The position numbers and the translations under genes are program-made. The notes under the pieces were generated by a model. That model was not told the origin of the DNA. It saw only the letters and a program-made list of their open reading frames with translations, and ran no database searches. This document shows positions 30,764 to 46,004 of a DNA stretch of 64,000 nt, one piece after another; the stretch's first letter is position 1; every line of letters starts with the position of its first letter. The DNA is from Arenimonas soli (lineage in GTDB: Bacteria > Pseudomonadota > Gammaproteobacteria > Xanthomonadales > Xanthomonadaceae), in assembly GCF_014643775.1 (NCBI RefSeq), contig NZ_BMKC01000003.1:434350-498349 (forward strand), in the 5' to 3' direction.

Positions 30764-31224
30764 CCGGCCCCGTGACCCTGCTGGCCTTCGACGTCGGCGC
30801 CCGCCGCATCGGCGTGGCGCTTGGCAATACCCTGTCGGGCACCGCGCGGGAGCTGGGCGTGCTGGACGTGCGCGAGGCGGGTCCGGACTGGGCCCGCCTG
30901 GACCAGTGGCTCAGGGAATGGCGCCCCGACGCCCTGGTGGTCGGCGACCCGGCCACGCTCGACGGCGGCGACCAGCCGGCCCGGCAGCGCGCCCGCGGAT
31001 TCGCGCGCGAACTGGGCCGGCGATACGGCCTGCCGGTGCACCCGGTGGACGAGCGCAGCACGTCGAAGGAAGCCAGCCGTCGCTTCGCCGCGGGTCGCGC
31101 CGCCGGCACCCGCAAGCGCCACCAGGCCGAACAGATCGACGCCCTGGCCGCCGTGATCATCCTCGAACGCTGGCTGGCCGACCCCGGTTCCCACCTTCCC
31201 CCGATGCCTGAAGCCCACTCATGA
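30760..31224 (+). CDS. ruvX: Pre-16S rRNA nuclease / RuvC-fold RuvX
   Basis: This 154-residue RNase H-fold nuclease trims the 5' end of 16S rRNA precursors; it is also called YqgF. LLAFDVGARRIGVALG carries the first catalytic Asp, ALVVGDPATLDG the middle strand, and HPVDERSTSKEASRRF the Glu/Thr block. The last Asp is in AEQIDALAAVIILERWL. The ATG overlaps the yqgE stop, and its own stop overlaps the pyrB start, both as ATGA. Length is typical of the family. Confidence 0.94.
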   Translation: MTGPVTLLAFDVGARRIGVALGNTLSGTARELGVLDVREAGPDWARLDQWLREWRPDALVVGDPATLDGGDQPARQRARGFARELGRRYGLPVHPVDERSTSKEASRRFAAGRAAGTRKRHQAEQIDALAAVIILERWLADPGSHLPPMPEAHS

Positions 31225-32183
31225 ACCACGATTTCCAGCTGACGTCCGATGGTCGCCTGCGCCACCTTCTGAGCCTCGACGGCCTGCCGGCGCCGCTGTT
31301 GCGCCAGCTGCTCGACCAGGCCGAACTCTTGCGCCCGCACGCGCACGCCGGCACCGGCGCACGCAGCCGGCACCCGGGACGGACCTGCTGCACGCTGTTC
31401 TTCGAGCCGTCCACCCGCACCCGCAGCAGCTTCCAGCTGGCCGCGACCCGGCTGGGCATGGACGTGCTGAACTTCGACGTGGCGACGTCGTCGACCAAGA
31501 AGGGCGAATCCGCGCTCGACACGCTCAAGACCATCGAGGCGATGGGCGTGGACCTGTTCGTGATCCGCCACGCCGACGACGGCGCGGTGGCCGCCCTGGC
31601 GGCCGGCGCCAATCCGGGCACCCGGGTCATCAACGCCGGCGACGGCCGGGCGGCGCACCCGACCCAGGGGCTGCTGGACATGCTGACCCTGCGGCAGCTC
31701 AAGGGCGACGACTTCAGCGCGCTGAAGGTGCTGGTGGCCGGCGACGTCAAACATTCGCGGGTGGCGCGCTCGGACCTGCACGCGCTGCGGGCGCTGGGCT
31801 GCGGCGAAATCCGGGTCTGCGGCCCGGCGAACCTGCTGCCGGGCGAGGCGGAACTGGCCGGCTGCCGGGTGCTGCACGACTTCGACGAGGCGGTGGCCGG
31901 GGTCGACGCGGTGATCATGCTGCGACTGCAGCGCGAGCGCATGGAACAGGGCCTGGTGCCGTCGCTGGAAGGCTATTACCGCGACTTCGGCCTGTCCCCG
32001 GACCGCCTGGCGCGCGCGGCCCCGGACGCGATCGTTATGCACCCGGGCCCGATGAACCGCGGCGTCGAAATCGACGGCGGCGTCGCCGACGGCCCGCAGT
32101 CGGTGATCCTCCAGCAGGTCGCCAACGGCGTCCCCGTCCGCATGGCCGCCATCGACCTCCTCCTCGGCGCCGACTCCCGCTAG
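31221..32183 (+). CDS. pyrB: Aspartate carbamoyltransferase catalytic subunit
   Basis: This 320-residue enzyme condenses carbamoyl phosphate and aspartate, the committed step of pyrimidine synthesis. FFEPSTRTRSSFQLAATRLG at about 58-78 is the carbamoyl-phosphate signature. Next come SSTKKGESALDT (catalytic Ser/Lys loop), RHADDGA, NAGDGRAAHPTQGLLDMLT and VLVAGDVKHSRVARSDL. HPGPMNRGVEI near 275-285 is the aspartate-binding loop. No pyrI regulatory subunit and no dihydroorotase-like partner gene is adjacent, so this belongs to the short form or the class with a distant PyrC'. It is convergent with the TonB-like gene, and a REP-like palindrome sits in the 16-base gap and the end of the latter. 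Confidence 0.96.
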   Translation: MNHDFQLTSDGRLRHLLSLDGLPAPLLRQLLDQAELLRPHAHAGTGARSRHPGRTCCTLFFEPSTRTRSSFQLAATRLGMDVLNFDVATSSTKKGESALDTLKTIEAMGVDLFVIRHADDGAVAALAAGANPGTRVINAGDGRAAHPTQGLLDMLTLRQLKGDDFSALKVLVAGDVKHSRVARSDLHALRALGCGEIRVCGPANLLPGEAELAGCRVLHDFDEAVAGVDAVIMLRLQRERMEQGLVPSLEGYYRDFGLSPDRLARAAPDAIVMHPGPMNRGVEIDGGVADGPQSVILQQVANGVPVRMAAIDLLLGADSR

Positions 32184-32187
32184 ATCT

Positions 32188-32210
32188 GCAGGACGGACTT
32201 CAGTCCGAGA
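32188..32210. repeat. REP-like short palindrome at the pyrB-TonB junction
   Basis: The core CGGACT-TC-AGTCCG occupies 32194-32207, preceded by GCAGGA. This is the REP form widespread in Xanthomonadales and Pseudomonas (GTAGGAGxGACTTCAGTCxCGA). It overlaps the 3' end of the convergent TonB-like gene, supplying its TGA stop and last codons (Leu-Ser-Asp), and could serve as a bidirectional terminator. A sister unit lies at 50361-50385. Confidence 0.6.
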
Positions 32211-33063
32211 GCACGTTGCCGTTCTGGAACTGCCAGGTGCGGGTGATGTGCAGCACGTCCACGCGTTCGCTGGTTTCGGGCAGGGGCGGGTAGGGTTCGG
32301 CCAGGCGCACGATGCGCATCGCCGCCTGGTCCAGGATGCCCAGGCCCGACGAACTGTTGAGCAGCACGTTTTCGATGCTGCCGTCGCGGCGCACCGCCAC
32401 CGTCATCACCAGCCGGCCCGACAGCCCGCGGCTGCGGGCTTCTTCCGGGTAGTTGAGGTTGCCCACGCGTTCGACCCGGGCCACCCAGGCGCGCAGGTAG
32501 GCCGCGTATTCATATTCCCGGGTGCTGGCCGACACGAACTTGCGCTTCGGGCGCTTGGCCAGCAGCTGCTGCCGGCGCTCGATCTCGGCCGCCAGCCGGG
32601 CCATCTCCAGGCTTTGTTCCACCAGCTCCTGGCCGGTCGGCAGGGGCTCGGTGGGGGTTTCGCGCTGGTCTTCGGGCCGGGGCAGCACCTCGGTGCTGGG
32701 GCCGGTGGTGGTGAGCAGGCGCGGCACCGGCTCGGGCTCGGGCGGCGGCGCCTGGGCCACCAGGGGTTCCGGGGCCAGGCCCTGGTCGGGCTTGGGCACC
32801 GGGGCCAGTTGTTCCTCGCGCGGCCGCTCGGCCCGGTCGCTGTCGCCGCCGCCCTGGTTGTTGGCCTGGGCGATGAAGTCGGCGTCCCTGGGCGGCGTGT
32901 CGCTGCGCGTTTCGGTCAGGATGACGTCCAGGGTCGGTGCCACCGGCGCCGGTGGGTCCAGCGCGAAGCCCACGCCCAGGATGAGCACCCCGAACAGGAT
33001 CGCCGACAGCGCCAGGGTGGCGCCAAGCCGGTCTCCGGGGCCGGTGCCGGGTCGGGCGGCCAT
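32200..33063 (-). CDS. TonB-like energy transducer
   Basis: This 287-residue protein has an N-terminal basic segment and one membrane anchor (LALSAILFGVLILGVGFAL, about 17-36). A long Pro/Glu-rich periplasmic linker (about 60-150: EQLAPVPKPDQGLAPEPLVA) spans to the C-terminal domain. That domain (about 190-280) is TonB-like: YAAYLRAWVARVERVGNLNY, YPEEARSRGLSGRLVMTVAV and ILDQAAMRIVRLAEPYPPLP, the YPxxAxxxGxxGxV motif. No exbB or exbD is adjacent. The position next to gshB and the pil-chp operon is conserved in Xanthomonadales. Its client transporter is unknown. The last three codons and the stop lie in a REP-like palindrome. Confidence 0.85.
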   Translation of the reverse strand: MAARPGTGPGDRLGATLALSAILFGVLILGVGFALDPPAPVAPTLDVILTETRSDTPPRDADFIAQANNQGGGDSDRAERPREEQLAPVPKPDQGLAPEPLVAQAPPPEPEPVPRLLTTTGPSTEVLPRPEDQRETPTEPLPTGQELVEQSLEMARLAAEIERRQQLLAKRPKRKFVSASTREYEYAAYLRAWVARVERVGNLNYPEEARSRGLSGRLVMTVAVRRDGSIENVLLNSSSGLGILDQAAMRIVRLAEPYPPLPETSERVDVLHITRTWQFQNGNVLSD

Positions 33064-33064
33064 C

Positions 33065-34039
33065 TCAGGCCCGGGCGGCGGCCCGGCGGGCCTCGATGGC
33101 GTCGAACAGCAGGCCGGCGATGTTCAGGCCGAACTGGGCGTCGATTTCCCGGATGCAGGTCGGGCTGGTGACGTTCACTTCGGTCAGGTAGTCGCCAATG
33201 ACGTCCAGGCCCACGAAGATCATGCCCCGGCGCTTTAGCTCCGGGCCGACCTGGGCGGCGATCCAGCGGTCACGGTCGGTCAGCGGGCGGCCCTCGCCGC
33301 GGCCACCGGCGGCCAGGTTGCCGCGGAACTCGCCGCCTTGGGGGATGCGGGCCAGGCAGTAGGGCACCGGCTCGCCGTCCACCAGCAGGATGCGCTTGTC
33401 GCCGTCCTTGATTTCCGGGATGAAGCGCTGCGCCAGGGCCAGGTCGCGGCCGCCCTGGGTCAGGGTTTCCAGGATCACGTTCAGGTTCGGGTCGGCGGCC
33501 GAGGCCCGGAAAATCGAGCGGCCGCCCATGCCGTCCAGGGGCTTGAGCACCACCTGGTCGTGTTCGGTCACGAAGGACTTGAGCACCGCCGGGTCCCGGG
33601 CCACCCGGGTGGGCGGGCAGCACTGGGGGAAGAGCAGGGCGGCCAGTTTTTCGTTCAGGTCGCGCAGGCCGGCCGGGTCGTTGACCACCAGCACGCCCGC
33701 GGCCTGGGCCAGGGACAGCACCAGGGTGTCGTGCAGGTAATTGGCGTCCACGGGCGGATCGGTGCGCATCAGCACCACGTCCAGGGCCGCCAGGGGCCGC
33801 GAGACGGCCTCGCCGAGCCCGAACCAGTCCGCCGGGTCGTCCCGCACCTGCAACGGCGCCATGCGCGCCATGGGGCGCTCTGCGTCGAGCCACAGCCCGC
33901 CCGGCAGCACGTAATGCAGCCGGTGCCCGCGCCTGGCGGCTTCCAGCAGCATCGCGAAGGTCGAATCCTTGCCGATCTTGATCTTGCCGATCGGGTCCAT
34001 CACCACGGCCACGTCCAGGGACATCGGCGCCTGCATCAT
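33065..34039 (-). CDS. gshB: Glutathione synthetase
   Basis: This 324-residue ATP-grasp ligase adds glycine to gamma-glutamylcysteine. The core starts MSLDVAVVMDPIGKIKIGKDST (Met at 34024); ATGs at 34036 and 34039 are also possible and none has a strong RBS. MRTDPPVDANYL, VVNDPAGLRDLNEKL, VVLKPLDGMGGRSIFR (Gly-rich ATP loop), MQRF-type LALAQRFIPEIKDGDKRILLV and VTSPTCIREID (metal/Glu block) match E. coli GshB over the full length. It is followed one base later by the TonB-like gene, likely cotranscribed, and is divergent from the pil-chp operon. Confidence 0.95.
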   Translation of the reverse strand: MMQAPMSLDVAVVMDPIGKIKIGKDSTFAMLLEAARRGHRLHYVLPGGLWLDAERPMARMAPLQVRDDPADWFGLGEAVSRPLAALDVVLMRTDPPVDANYLHDTLVLSLAQAAGVLVVNDPAGLRDLNEKLAALLFPQCCPPTRVARDPAVLKSFVTEHDQVVLKPLDGMGGRSIFRASAADPNLNVILETLTQGGRDLALAQRFIPEIKDGDKRILLVDGEPVPYCLARIPQGGEFRGNLAAGGRGEGRPLTDRDRWIAAQVGPELKRRGMIFVGLDVIGDYLTEVNVTSPTCIREIDAQFGLNIAGLLFDAIEARRAAARA

Positions 34040-34104
34040 TGTCGTCGGGGAGCTACTAGACTAGCAGGACGACGGCGTGATCCATGTCGCAATCCGCGGC
34101 CGGC

Positions 34105-34135
34105 TTGACACATTCGGCGCTGGCTGGGATATAAG
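34105..34135 (+). promoter_or_regulatory. Sigma-70-type promoter ahead of the pil-chp operon
   Basis: TTGACA at 34105-34110 is a perfect -35. The -10 region at 34128-34135 reads GATATAAG, so GATATA gives 17, ATATAA 18 and TATAAG 19 bases of spacing. The predicted leader is about 55-60 bases to the pilG ATG at 34200 and contains a CGGGC/GCCCG stem. This is the best promoter match I noticed in the window. Confidence 0.65.
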
Positions 34136-34199
34136 CTGTCATTCTGCGGGCTTCCCGGAGGCCCGTATTGCCAGGGACAGCATCGTTATGGGGAGTGAG

Positions 34200-34589
34200 A
34201 TGGACGACAACAGCCTGGCCGGCTTGCGGGTCATGGTCATCGACGATTCCAAGACCATCCGGCGCACCGCCGAGACCCTGCTCAAGAAGGAGGGCTGCGA
34301 CGTCGTGACGGCAACAGACGGCTTCGAGGCCCTGGCCAAGATCGCCGACCACCAGCCCCAGATCGTCTTTGTGGACATCATGATGCCGCGCCTGGATGGC
34401 TACCAGACCTGCGCGCTGATCAAGAACAACCAGATGTTCAAGCAGACGCCGGTGATCATGCTGTCCTCGAAGGACGGCCTGTTCGACAAGGCGCGGGGCC
34501 GCATCGTCGGCTCCGAGCAATACCTCACCAAGCCCTTCACCCGCGATGAGCTGCTCTCGGCCATCCGCACCTACGTCCCGGGTGGCTGA
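34200..34589 (+). CDS. pilG: Twitching motility response regulator PilG
   Basis: This 129-residue single-domain receiver is the output of the Chp kinase; in Pseudomonas it promotes pilus extension and cAMP signalling. The start MDDNSLAGLRVMVIDDSKTI follows GGGGAGTGAG; an in-frame ATG at 34188 is weaker. DDS is the acidic pair, the phospho-acceptor Asp sits in VDIMMPRLDGY (near residue 60), and Lys in YLTKPFTRDEL completes the active site. It has no DNA-binding domain. pilI follows after 7 bases. The neighbouring pilH receiver usual in Pseudomonas is missing. Confidence 0.95.
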   Translation: MDDNSLAGLRVMVIDDSKTIRRTAETLLKKEGCDVVTATDGFEALAKIADHQPQIVFVDIMMPRLDGYQTCALIKNNQMFKQTPVIMLSSKDGLFDKARGRIVGSEQYLTKPFTRDELLSAIRTYVPGG

Positions 34590-34596
34590 GGCGGCC

Positions 34597-35157
34597 ATGG
34601 CCAAGAACTCCTCCAACCAGAACAAGCGCCCCGGACCCTTCGAGGTCCTGCTCGACTACGAAGAGCGCTCGCTGGCCCACGAGGCAGGTCGCCCCGAAAT
34701 GATCGAAGCGCCGGGGCACTGGCGCGGCGTCGGCTTCCGGCTCGGCAAGCGCCGGCTGGTCTCGTCCTTCGACGAAGTGGTCGAAATCCTGCCGCTGCCG
34801 CCGGTCACCCCGGTGCCGGGGGCGCAGAACTGGATGATGGGCGTTGCCAACGTACGCGGCAGCCTGCTGCCGGTCGTCGACCTGAAGATGTTCCTGGAAG
34901 GCGAGCGCACGGTCGTGCACGAGGGCCAGCGGGTGCTGGTCGTTCGCCAGGCCGGCGGCAACGTCGCGGTCACCATCGACGAACTCTTCGGCCAGCGCAC
35001 CTTCAACGATTCGCACCGGGCCGAGGCGGCCGGCCACGTCGACGGCCGCTACGGCCACTTCGTTGGCCAGGCCTATCGCCTGGCCGACCAGACCTGGGGC
35101 GTGTTCAACATGTCGCTGCTGACGCGCACGCCCGAATTCCGCCAGGCCACCGCCTGA
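34597..35157 (+). CDS. pilI: CheW-like adaptor PilI
   Basis: This 186-residue CheW-domain protein couples PilJ to ChpA. MAKNSSNQNKRPGPFEVLLDY is the start, preceded by GAGG; a GTG at 34582 would overlap pilG. The fold shows GVGFRLGKRRLVSSFDEVVEIL, MMGVANVRGSLLPVVDLKMFL, and RVLVVRQAGGNVAVTIDELFG. The C-terminus is VFNMSLLTRTPEF. The conserved Arg/Gly of NVRG..LPVVDL that contacts receptor and kinase is present. It is separated from pilJ by a 61-base AT-richer leader. Confidence 0.92.
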   Translation: MAKNSSNQNKRPGPFEVLLDYEERSLAHEAGRPEMIEAPGHWRGVGFRLGKRRLVSSFDEVVEILPLPPVTPVPGAQNWMMGVANVRGSLLPVVDLKMFLEGERTVVHEGQRVLVVRQAGGNVAVTIDELFGQRTFNDSHRAEAAGHVDGRYGHFVGQAYRLADQTWGVFNMSLLTRTPEFRQATA

Positions 35158-35218
35158 CGCGGCCATACGAAACCAGATTGTTCTTGCAGTTTTTCAAATC
35201 AGGGGATGAGGTTCAGTC

Positions 35219-37264
35219 ATGAGCACTAACTCGCGCTCGATCACCGACAAGTTCACCAACTTCGGCATTCGATTCTGGACCATCATCCTGATCATTTCGC
35301 TGGCCTTGTTCGGTGCCAACTTCATCTACGCCGGCTACCTCAACGAGCAGGAAAACAACGCGCGAGGCCTCACCGCCGACCTGCAGGTGCTTTCGCAGCA
35401 GCTTGCGAAGTACGCCCAGGAGGCCGTGGACGGCAACGCCGACGCCTTCGCCGAGTTCAAGGCCACCAAGGCCCGCGTCGACGAAATCGTCGCCGCCCTG
35501 CGCACCGGCTCGACCACCGAGGGCGTGCCGGGCTACGAAGGCGACCCCAACGCCCGCGGCGTCGCCAGTGCGCTCGAGAAGGTGACCGACACCTGGGAAC
35601 CGATGTCCCAGGCGGCCGAGACCATCAACGCCTCCGAAGATCAGGTGCTCAACCTCACCGACACCGCCAACCAGTTCATTTCGCGCGTGCCGCGACTGGC
35701 CTTCCAGCTCGACGAGGTGGTGCGCTCGCTGTCGGACGCCAACGCATCGGCCTCGCAGATCTCCATCGCCAACCGCCAGATCGTGCTGGCCGACCGCATG
35801 TCGCGCCGCGTGACGGAAATCGTCGCCGGCGGCGAAGGCACGGTGTCCGCGGCCGACGCGCTGTCGCGCGACGCCACGGTGTTCTCCTCGGTGCTCGACG
35901 GTTTCCGCGAAGGCAACCCCGAGGCTGGCTACCTGCGCATCAACACCGACGCGGGCCGGGAAAACCTGCGCATCGCCGAAGAGCTCTGGGCCGAAGCCCA
36001 GACCGACCTGGACATCATCCTGGGCGCCTCGGCCGACCTGGCCGAAGTGCAGGGCGCGGCGACCCAGATCTCGGAAGAATCCAACGTGCTGCTCGAAAAC
36101 AGCCAGGCGCTGTTCTCCAGCTTCGACAGCATCAACTACCAGCGCGTCTTCCCGAACAACTACTTCGCCATCGGCGGCGCCGCTGGCGTCATCGTTTCGC
36201 TGTTCTTCCTGCTGTTCACCATCTTCCGCAACCAGGGCCGCCGCGCCGCGGAGACGCAGGAACTGAACCAGCGCAACCAGGAAGCCATTCTGCGGCTGCT
36301 CGACGAAATGGGCGCGCTCGCGGAAGGCGACCTGACCGTGAAGGCGACCGTGACCGAGGACATCACGGGCGCGATCGCGGACTCGATCAACTTTACCGTC
36401 GACGAGCTGCGCCGACTGGTGGGTACGATCAACGAGACCGCCGTGCAGGTGGCCGCCTCGGCCCAGGAAACGCAGGCCACCGCCATGCACCTGGCCGAAG
36501 CCGCGGAACACCAGGCGCAACAGATCACGAGCGCCTCGGCCCAGATCAACGAAATCGCGGGCTCGATCGACGAGGTCTCCAAGAACTCCGCCGAATCGGC
36601 CGACGTGGCCCAGCGTTCCGTGCAGATCGCCGCCAAGGGCGCCGAAGTGGTGCGCCAGACGATCCAGGGCATGGACAACATCCGTGACCAGATCCAGGAA
36701 ACCTCGAAGCGAATCAAGCGACTGGGTGAAAGCTCCCAGGAAATTGGTTCCATCGTCGAACTGATCAACGACATCTCCGAACAGACGAACATCCTGGCGC
36801 TCAACGCGGCCATCCAGGCGGCGTCCGCCGGTGAAGCGGGCCGCGGCTTCGCGGTCGTGGCCGACGAAGTGCAGCGACTCGCGGAGCGCGCCTCGAACGC
36901 CACGAAGCGAATCGAGGCCCTGGTCCAGACCATTCAGTCCGATACCAACGAGGCGGTCAGCTCGATGGAGCAGACGACTGCGGAAGTGGTCGCCGGTGCC
37001 CGACTCGCCGAAGACGCGGGCCTGGCCCTGGGCGAGATCGAAAAGGTGTCGAACGATCTCGCCGACCTCATCCAGAACATCTCCCAGGCGGCCCGCCAGC
37101 AGTCCACCGCGGCGACCAGCATCACGGCCACCATGAGCGTGATTCAGGAGATCACCACCCAGACCTCGCAGGGCGCGAACCAGACGGCCGAGTCGATCGG
37201 AAACCTGGCACAGCTGGCGGCGGACCTGCGTCGTTCGGTCGCCGACTTCAAGCTGCCGGGTTGA
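35219..37264 (+). CDS. pilJ: Type IV pilus methyl-accepting chemotaxis protein PilJ
   Basis: This 681-residue receptor of the Chp system has TM1 at about 20-42 ([19 protein letters not shown]) and a long PilJ-type helical periplasmic part with two repeated bundles. TM2 lies near 314-334 ([18 protein letters not shown]). A HAMP-like linker ([18 protein letters not shown]) and a cytoplasmic signalling domain follow. The hairpin tip reads [20 protein letters not shown] and [18 protein letters not shown], the invariant MCP tip. No C-terminal NWETF-like tether is present. It should sense pilus tension or surface contact, as in Pseudomonas. A 79-base gap with a perfect hairpin separates it from chpA, where Pseudomonas has pilK. 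Confidence 0.95.
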   Translation: MSTNSRSITDKFTNFGIRFWTIILIISLALFGANFIYAGYLNEQENNARGLTADLQVLSQQLAKYAQEAVDGNADAFAEFKATKARVDEIVAALRTGSTTEGVPGYEGDPNARGVASALEKVTDTWEPMSQAAETINASEDQVLNLTDTANQFISRVPRLAFQLDEVVRSLSDANASASQISIANRQIVLADRMSRRVTEIVAGGEGTVSAADALSRDATVFSSVLDGFREGNPEAGYLRINTDAGRENLRIAEELWAEAQTDLDIILGASADLAEVQGAATQISEESNVLLENSQALFSSFDSINYQRVFPNNYFAIGGAAGVIVSLFFLLFTIFRNQGRRAAETQELNQRNQEAILRLLDEMGALAEGDLTVKATVTEDITGAIADSINFTVDELRRLVGTINETAVQVAASAQETQATAMHLAEAAEHQAQQITSASAQINEIAGSIDEVSKNSAESADVAQRSVQIAAKGAEVVRQTIQGMDNIRDQIQETSKRIKRLGESSQEIGSIVELINDISEQTNILALNAAIQAASAGEAGRGFAVVADEVQRLAERASNATKRIEALVQTIQSDTNEAVSSMEQTTAEVVAGARLAEDAGLALGEIEKVSNDLADLIQNISQAARQQSTAATSITATMSVIQEITTQTSQGANQTAESIGNLAQLAADLRRSVADFKLPG

Positions 37265-37304
37265 TCATCCTTCCCGGCCCGCCCCTGGCCACACACCGGC
37301 ATGG

Positions 37305-37320
37305 CCGTCCCCCCGGACGG
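37305..37320 (+). other. Perfect hairpin between pilJ and chpA
   Basis: Arms CCGTCC and GGACGG flank a CCCC loop, 41 bases downstream of the pilJ stop and 24 before the chpA ATG. No T-run follows. It may reduce read-through or stabilise the pilJ mRNA so that receptor exceeds kinase. This is inferred. Confidence 0.5.
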
Positions 37321-37343
37321 TCCCGCCTAGACAGGACCTCGGC

Positions 37344-43869
<6,526 letters not shown>

Positions 43870-43877
<8 letters not shown>

Positions 43878-45498
43878 GGCAGCGGTGCGCGTTGCGCTGC
43901 TCGCCCGGCCGGGTGATGCCCGCGACCAGTTGCGCCGGGCCCTGGCCGAACTGGGCGCCGAACTGGTCGCCGAGGGCGACCCGTCCGAACTCGACCCCGC
44001 CACCGTCGCCGGCCATTCGCCGCGCGTGGTGCTGGTGAGCCTGGAACCCGCCATCGAAGACGCCCTGGAGCGTTTCGACGACCTGCTTGCGCAACCCGGC
44101 GTGGAGGTGCTCTACGACGACGCCGAAGTCACCCGCCAGCTCGACGGCTGGGACCTGGCCCGCTGGGCGCGCCACCTGGCGGCCAAGCTGGTCGGTACCG
44201 ACGTGCTGCCACCCGTGCCGGGCGATGCCGACCCGCTGCCGCAGATGGACCTTTCCCGCATGGAGCCGGGCGCGCCGCCCAAGCCGTCCGACGTGATGGC
44301 CGACGCGAAGCTCGAGGACTACGCCTCGGAGTCGCTGGACCTGTCCGAATGGGTGCCGACCCAGCCGAAGCTGTCGGACGAGCCCCGGGACGAGGACGCG
44401 CCGGACCCCGGTGCCGCGCAGGCGCCGGCCGAAGACCTCGACCTCGACCTTGATCTCAGCGGCCTGGAACAGGCCCTGGCCGGCGGCGGCTCCCCGGGCG
44501 ACGGCGCCGCGCAGCCAGAACCGGAAGCCGGCCTCGGCGCGGCCGACCCGGGCGAAGAACCCCTGCTGGCCGACATGGAACTTGCCGACGGACCGGTCAG
44601 GTTCTCCAGTTTTTCCGACGACGACGTGCCGCCCGCCGACACGCTCGACGACGACGTCGCCGCGCTGGCCGCGCAGCTCGAGGCCTTCGAAGCCAGCGAC
44701 CAGCGCCAGGAAGCCCGCGACCCCGAATACGACCTCGGCGTCGAACCGGCCCCCGAGCAAGCCGCTCCCGCGCCGGAATCACCCGCGCCCCCGCCGCCTG
44801 CCGCCGCTCCGCGGGTCGGTGGATTCGGCGGCTTCGGCAATCTCGAACTGGCGCCGATGGACGATGCGCCGCCCGAGGCCGCGGTGGACGTTGCGTTCGC
44901 CCCTTCTTCAGGCAGTGGCGGGCAGCCGGCCAGCCGCCTGAGCCTGGTCGATCACGACGCCCCGCCCAGCCAGGCGACCCATGCCGGTGCCCTGCTGGTG
45001 CTGGCCGGCCTGGGCGGCCCCGACGCGGTGCGCCAGCTGCTGGCCGCCTTGCCGGTGAACCTGCCGCTGCCGGTGCTGCTTTACCAGCACCTGGACACTG
45101 GCAAGCACGAGCGCCTCGTCGACCAGCTGGCCAAGGCCAGCCGGCTGCCGCTCGACCTGGCCCAGGAAGGCAAGCTGGCCTACCCCGGCCGCGTCGCGGT
45201 GCTGCCGCCGGGCATGGGCGCCTGCCTGGAAGGCAGCAACCTGGCCTTCACCGGCGGCGACCTGGCCGCGGTGCTGGCGGCGCTGCCGCCCGCCGACAGC
45301 GGCGTGCTGGTGCTCAGCGGCGCGGATGCGAGCCTGGTGCCGGCGGTTCTTGAAATCCACGCCGCCGGCGGCCTGGTCCTGGCCCAGGATCCGTCCGGCT
45401 GTTTCGACCCGGTCGCCGCCGAAGCGGTGGCCCAGGCCGGTGCCGCCTCGGGCGCGCCGGCCGATCTCGCCGCCCGCATCGTCGAGCGGTGGCATTAA
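43870..45498 (+). CDS. chpB: CheB-like protein of the Chp system with degraded active site
   Basis: This 542-residue protein has an N-terminal receiver-like domain (1-110) in which [13 protein letters not shown] lacks the phospho-acceptor Asp. A long acidic low-complexity linker runs from about 120-340. The C-terminal domain (about 370-542) aligns with CheB methylesterase: [51 protein letters not shown], and [13 protein letters not shown]. In CheB the triad is Ser (AxSTGG), His (QH) and Asp (GMGxDG). Here the Ser position is Gly380 and the Asp position is Ser488; only H407 remains. It is therefore probably not a methylesterase. It fits the chpB position after chpA and may be a scaffold. The symbol is given by position. 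Confidence 0.75.
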
Positions 45499-45519
45499 CG
45501 TGTTTCCCGGAGGAATGGC

Positions 45520-45996
45520 ATGAACGCCCAGCGTGATATCCGCGGCGTGTTGATCTCGGTGACCGGTAGCCGGCTGCTGCTGCCCAACGCCAGCGTGGCC
45601 GAGGTGATCACCTATTCCGAGCCGGAGATCCTGGCCAACGCCCCGCAGTGGCTGCTTGGCCGCGTGCGCTGGCGTGGCTGGCGCCTGCCGCTGCTGTCGT
45701 TCTCGCGCCTGGCCGGCTGGTCGGAGGAAGACGGCCAGATGGGCGCCAAGGTCGCCGTGCTCAAGGCGCTGGGCGGCAACGCCAAGCTGCCGTTTTTCGC
45801 CGTGCTGTCCCAGGGCTTCCCGCGTCTGGTCACGGTTTCGGCCCAGGGCCTGAAGCAGTCGCACGACATCAAGGACCTGCCGCTGGGCGTGCAGGCCCGC
45901 GTCACGCTCAACGACGACCCGGCGGTGGTTCCCGACCTGCTCAGCGTCGAGCTGCTGATCCAGAAAGCCCTCGACCAGGCCCAGGCCGCCGCCTGA
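45520..45996 (+). CDS. chpC: CheW-like adaptor ChpC
   Basis: This 158-residue protein follows a CGGAGGAA ribosome-binding site. A CheW fold is visible in RDIRGVLISVTGSRLLLPNAS, VAEVITYSEPEI and QWLLGRVRWRGWRLPLLSF. The WRGWRLPLLSF block equals the G(x)RGxxLPLVDL contact. KLPFFAVLSQGFPRLV and VELLIQKALDQAQAAA complete it. The order after the CheB-like gene matches ChpC of Pseudomonas, the second coupler that feeds accessory receptors to ChpA. It is convergent with rsmE, an 8-base gap away, closing the operon. Confidence 0.87.
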   Translation: MNAQRDIRGVLISVTGSRLLLPNASVAEVITYSEPEILANAPQWLLGRVRWRGWRLPLLSFSRLAGWSEEDGQMGAKVAVLKALGGNAKLPFFAVLSQGFPRLVTVSAQGLKQSHDIKDLPLGVQARVTLNDDPAVVPDLLSVELLIQKALDQAQAAA

Positions 45997-46004
45997 CCCC
46001 GGCT

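Noticed and set aside
32184-32199. A pyrC-like or pyrI gene after pyrB
   Set aside because: Only 16 bases separate pyrB from a convergent TonB-like gene.
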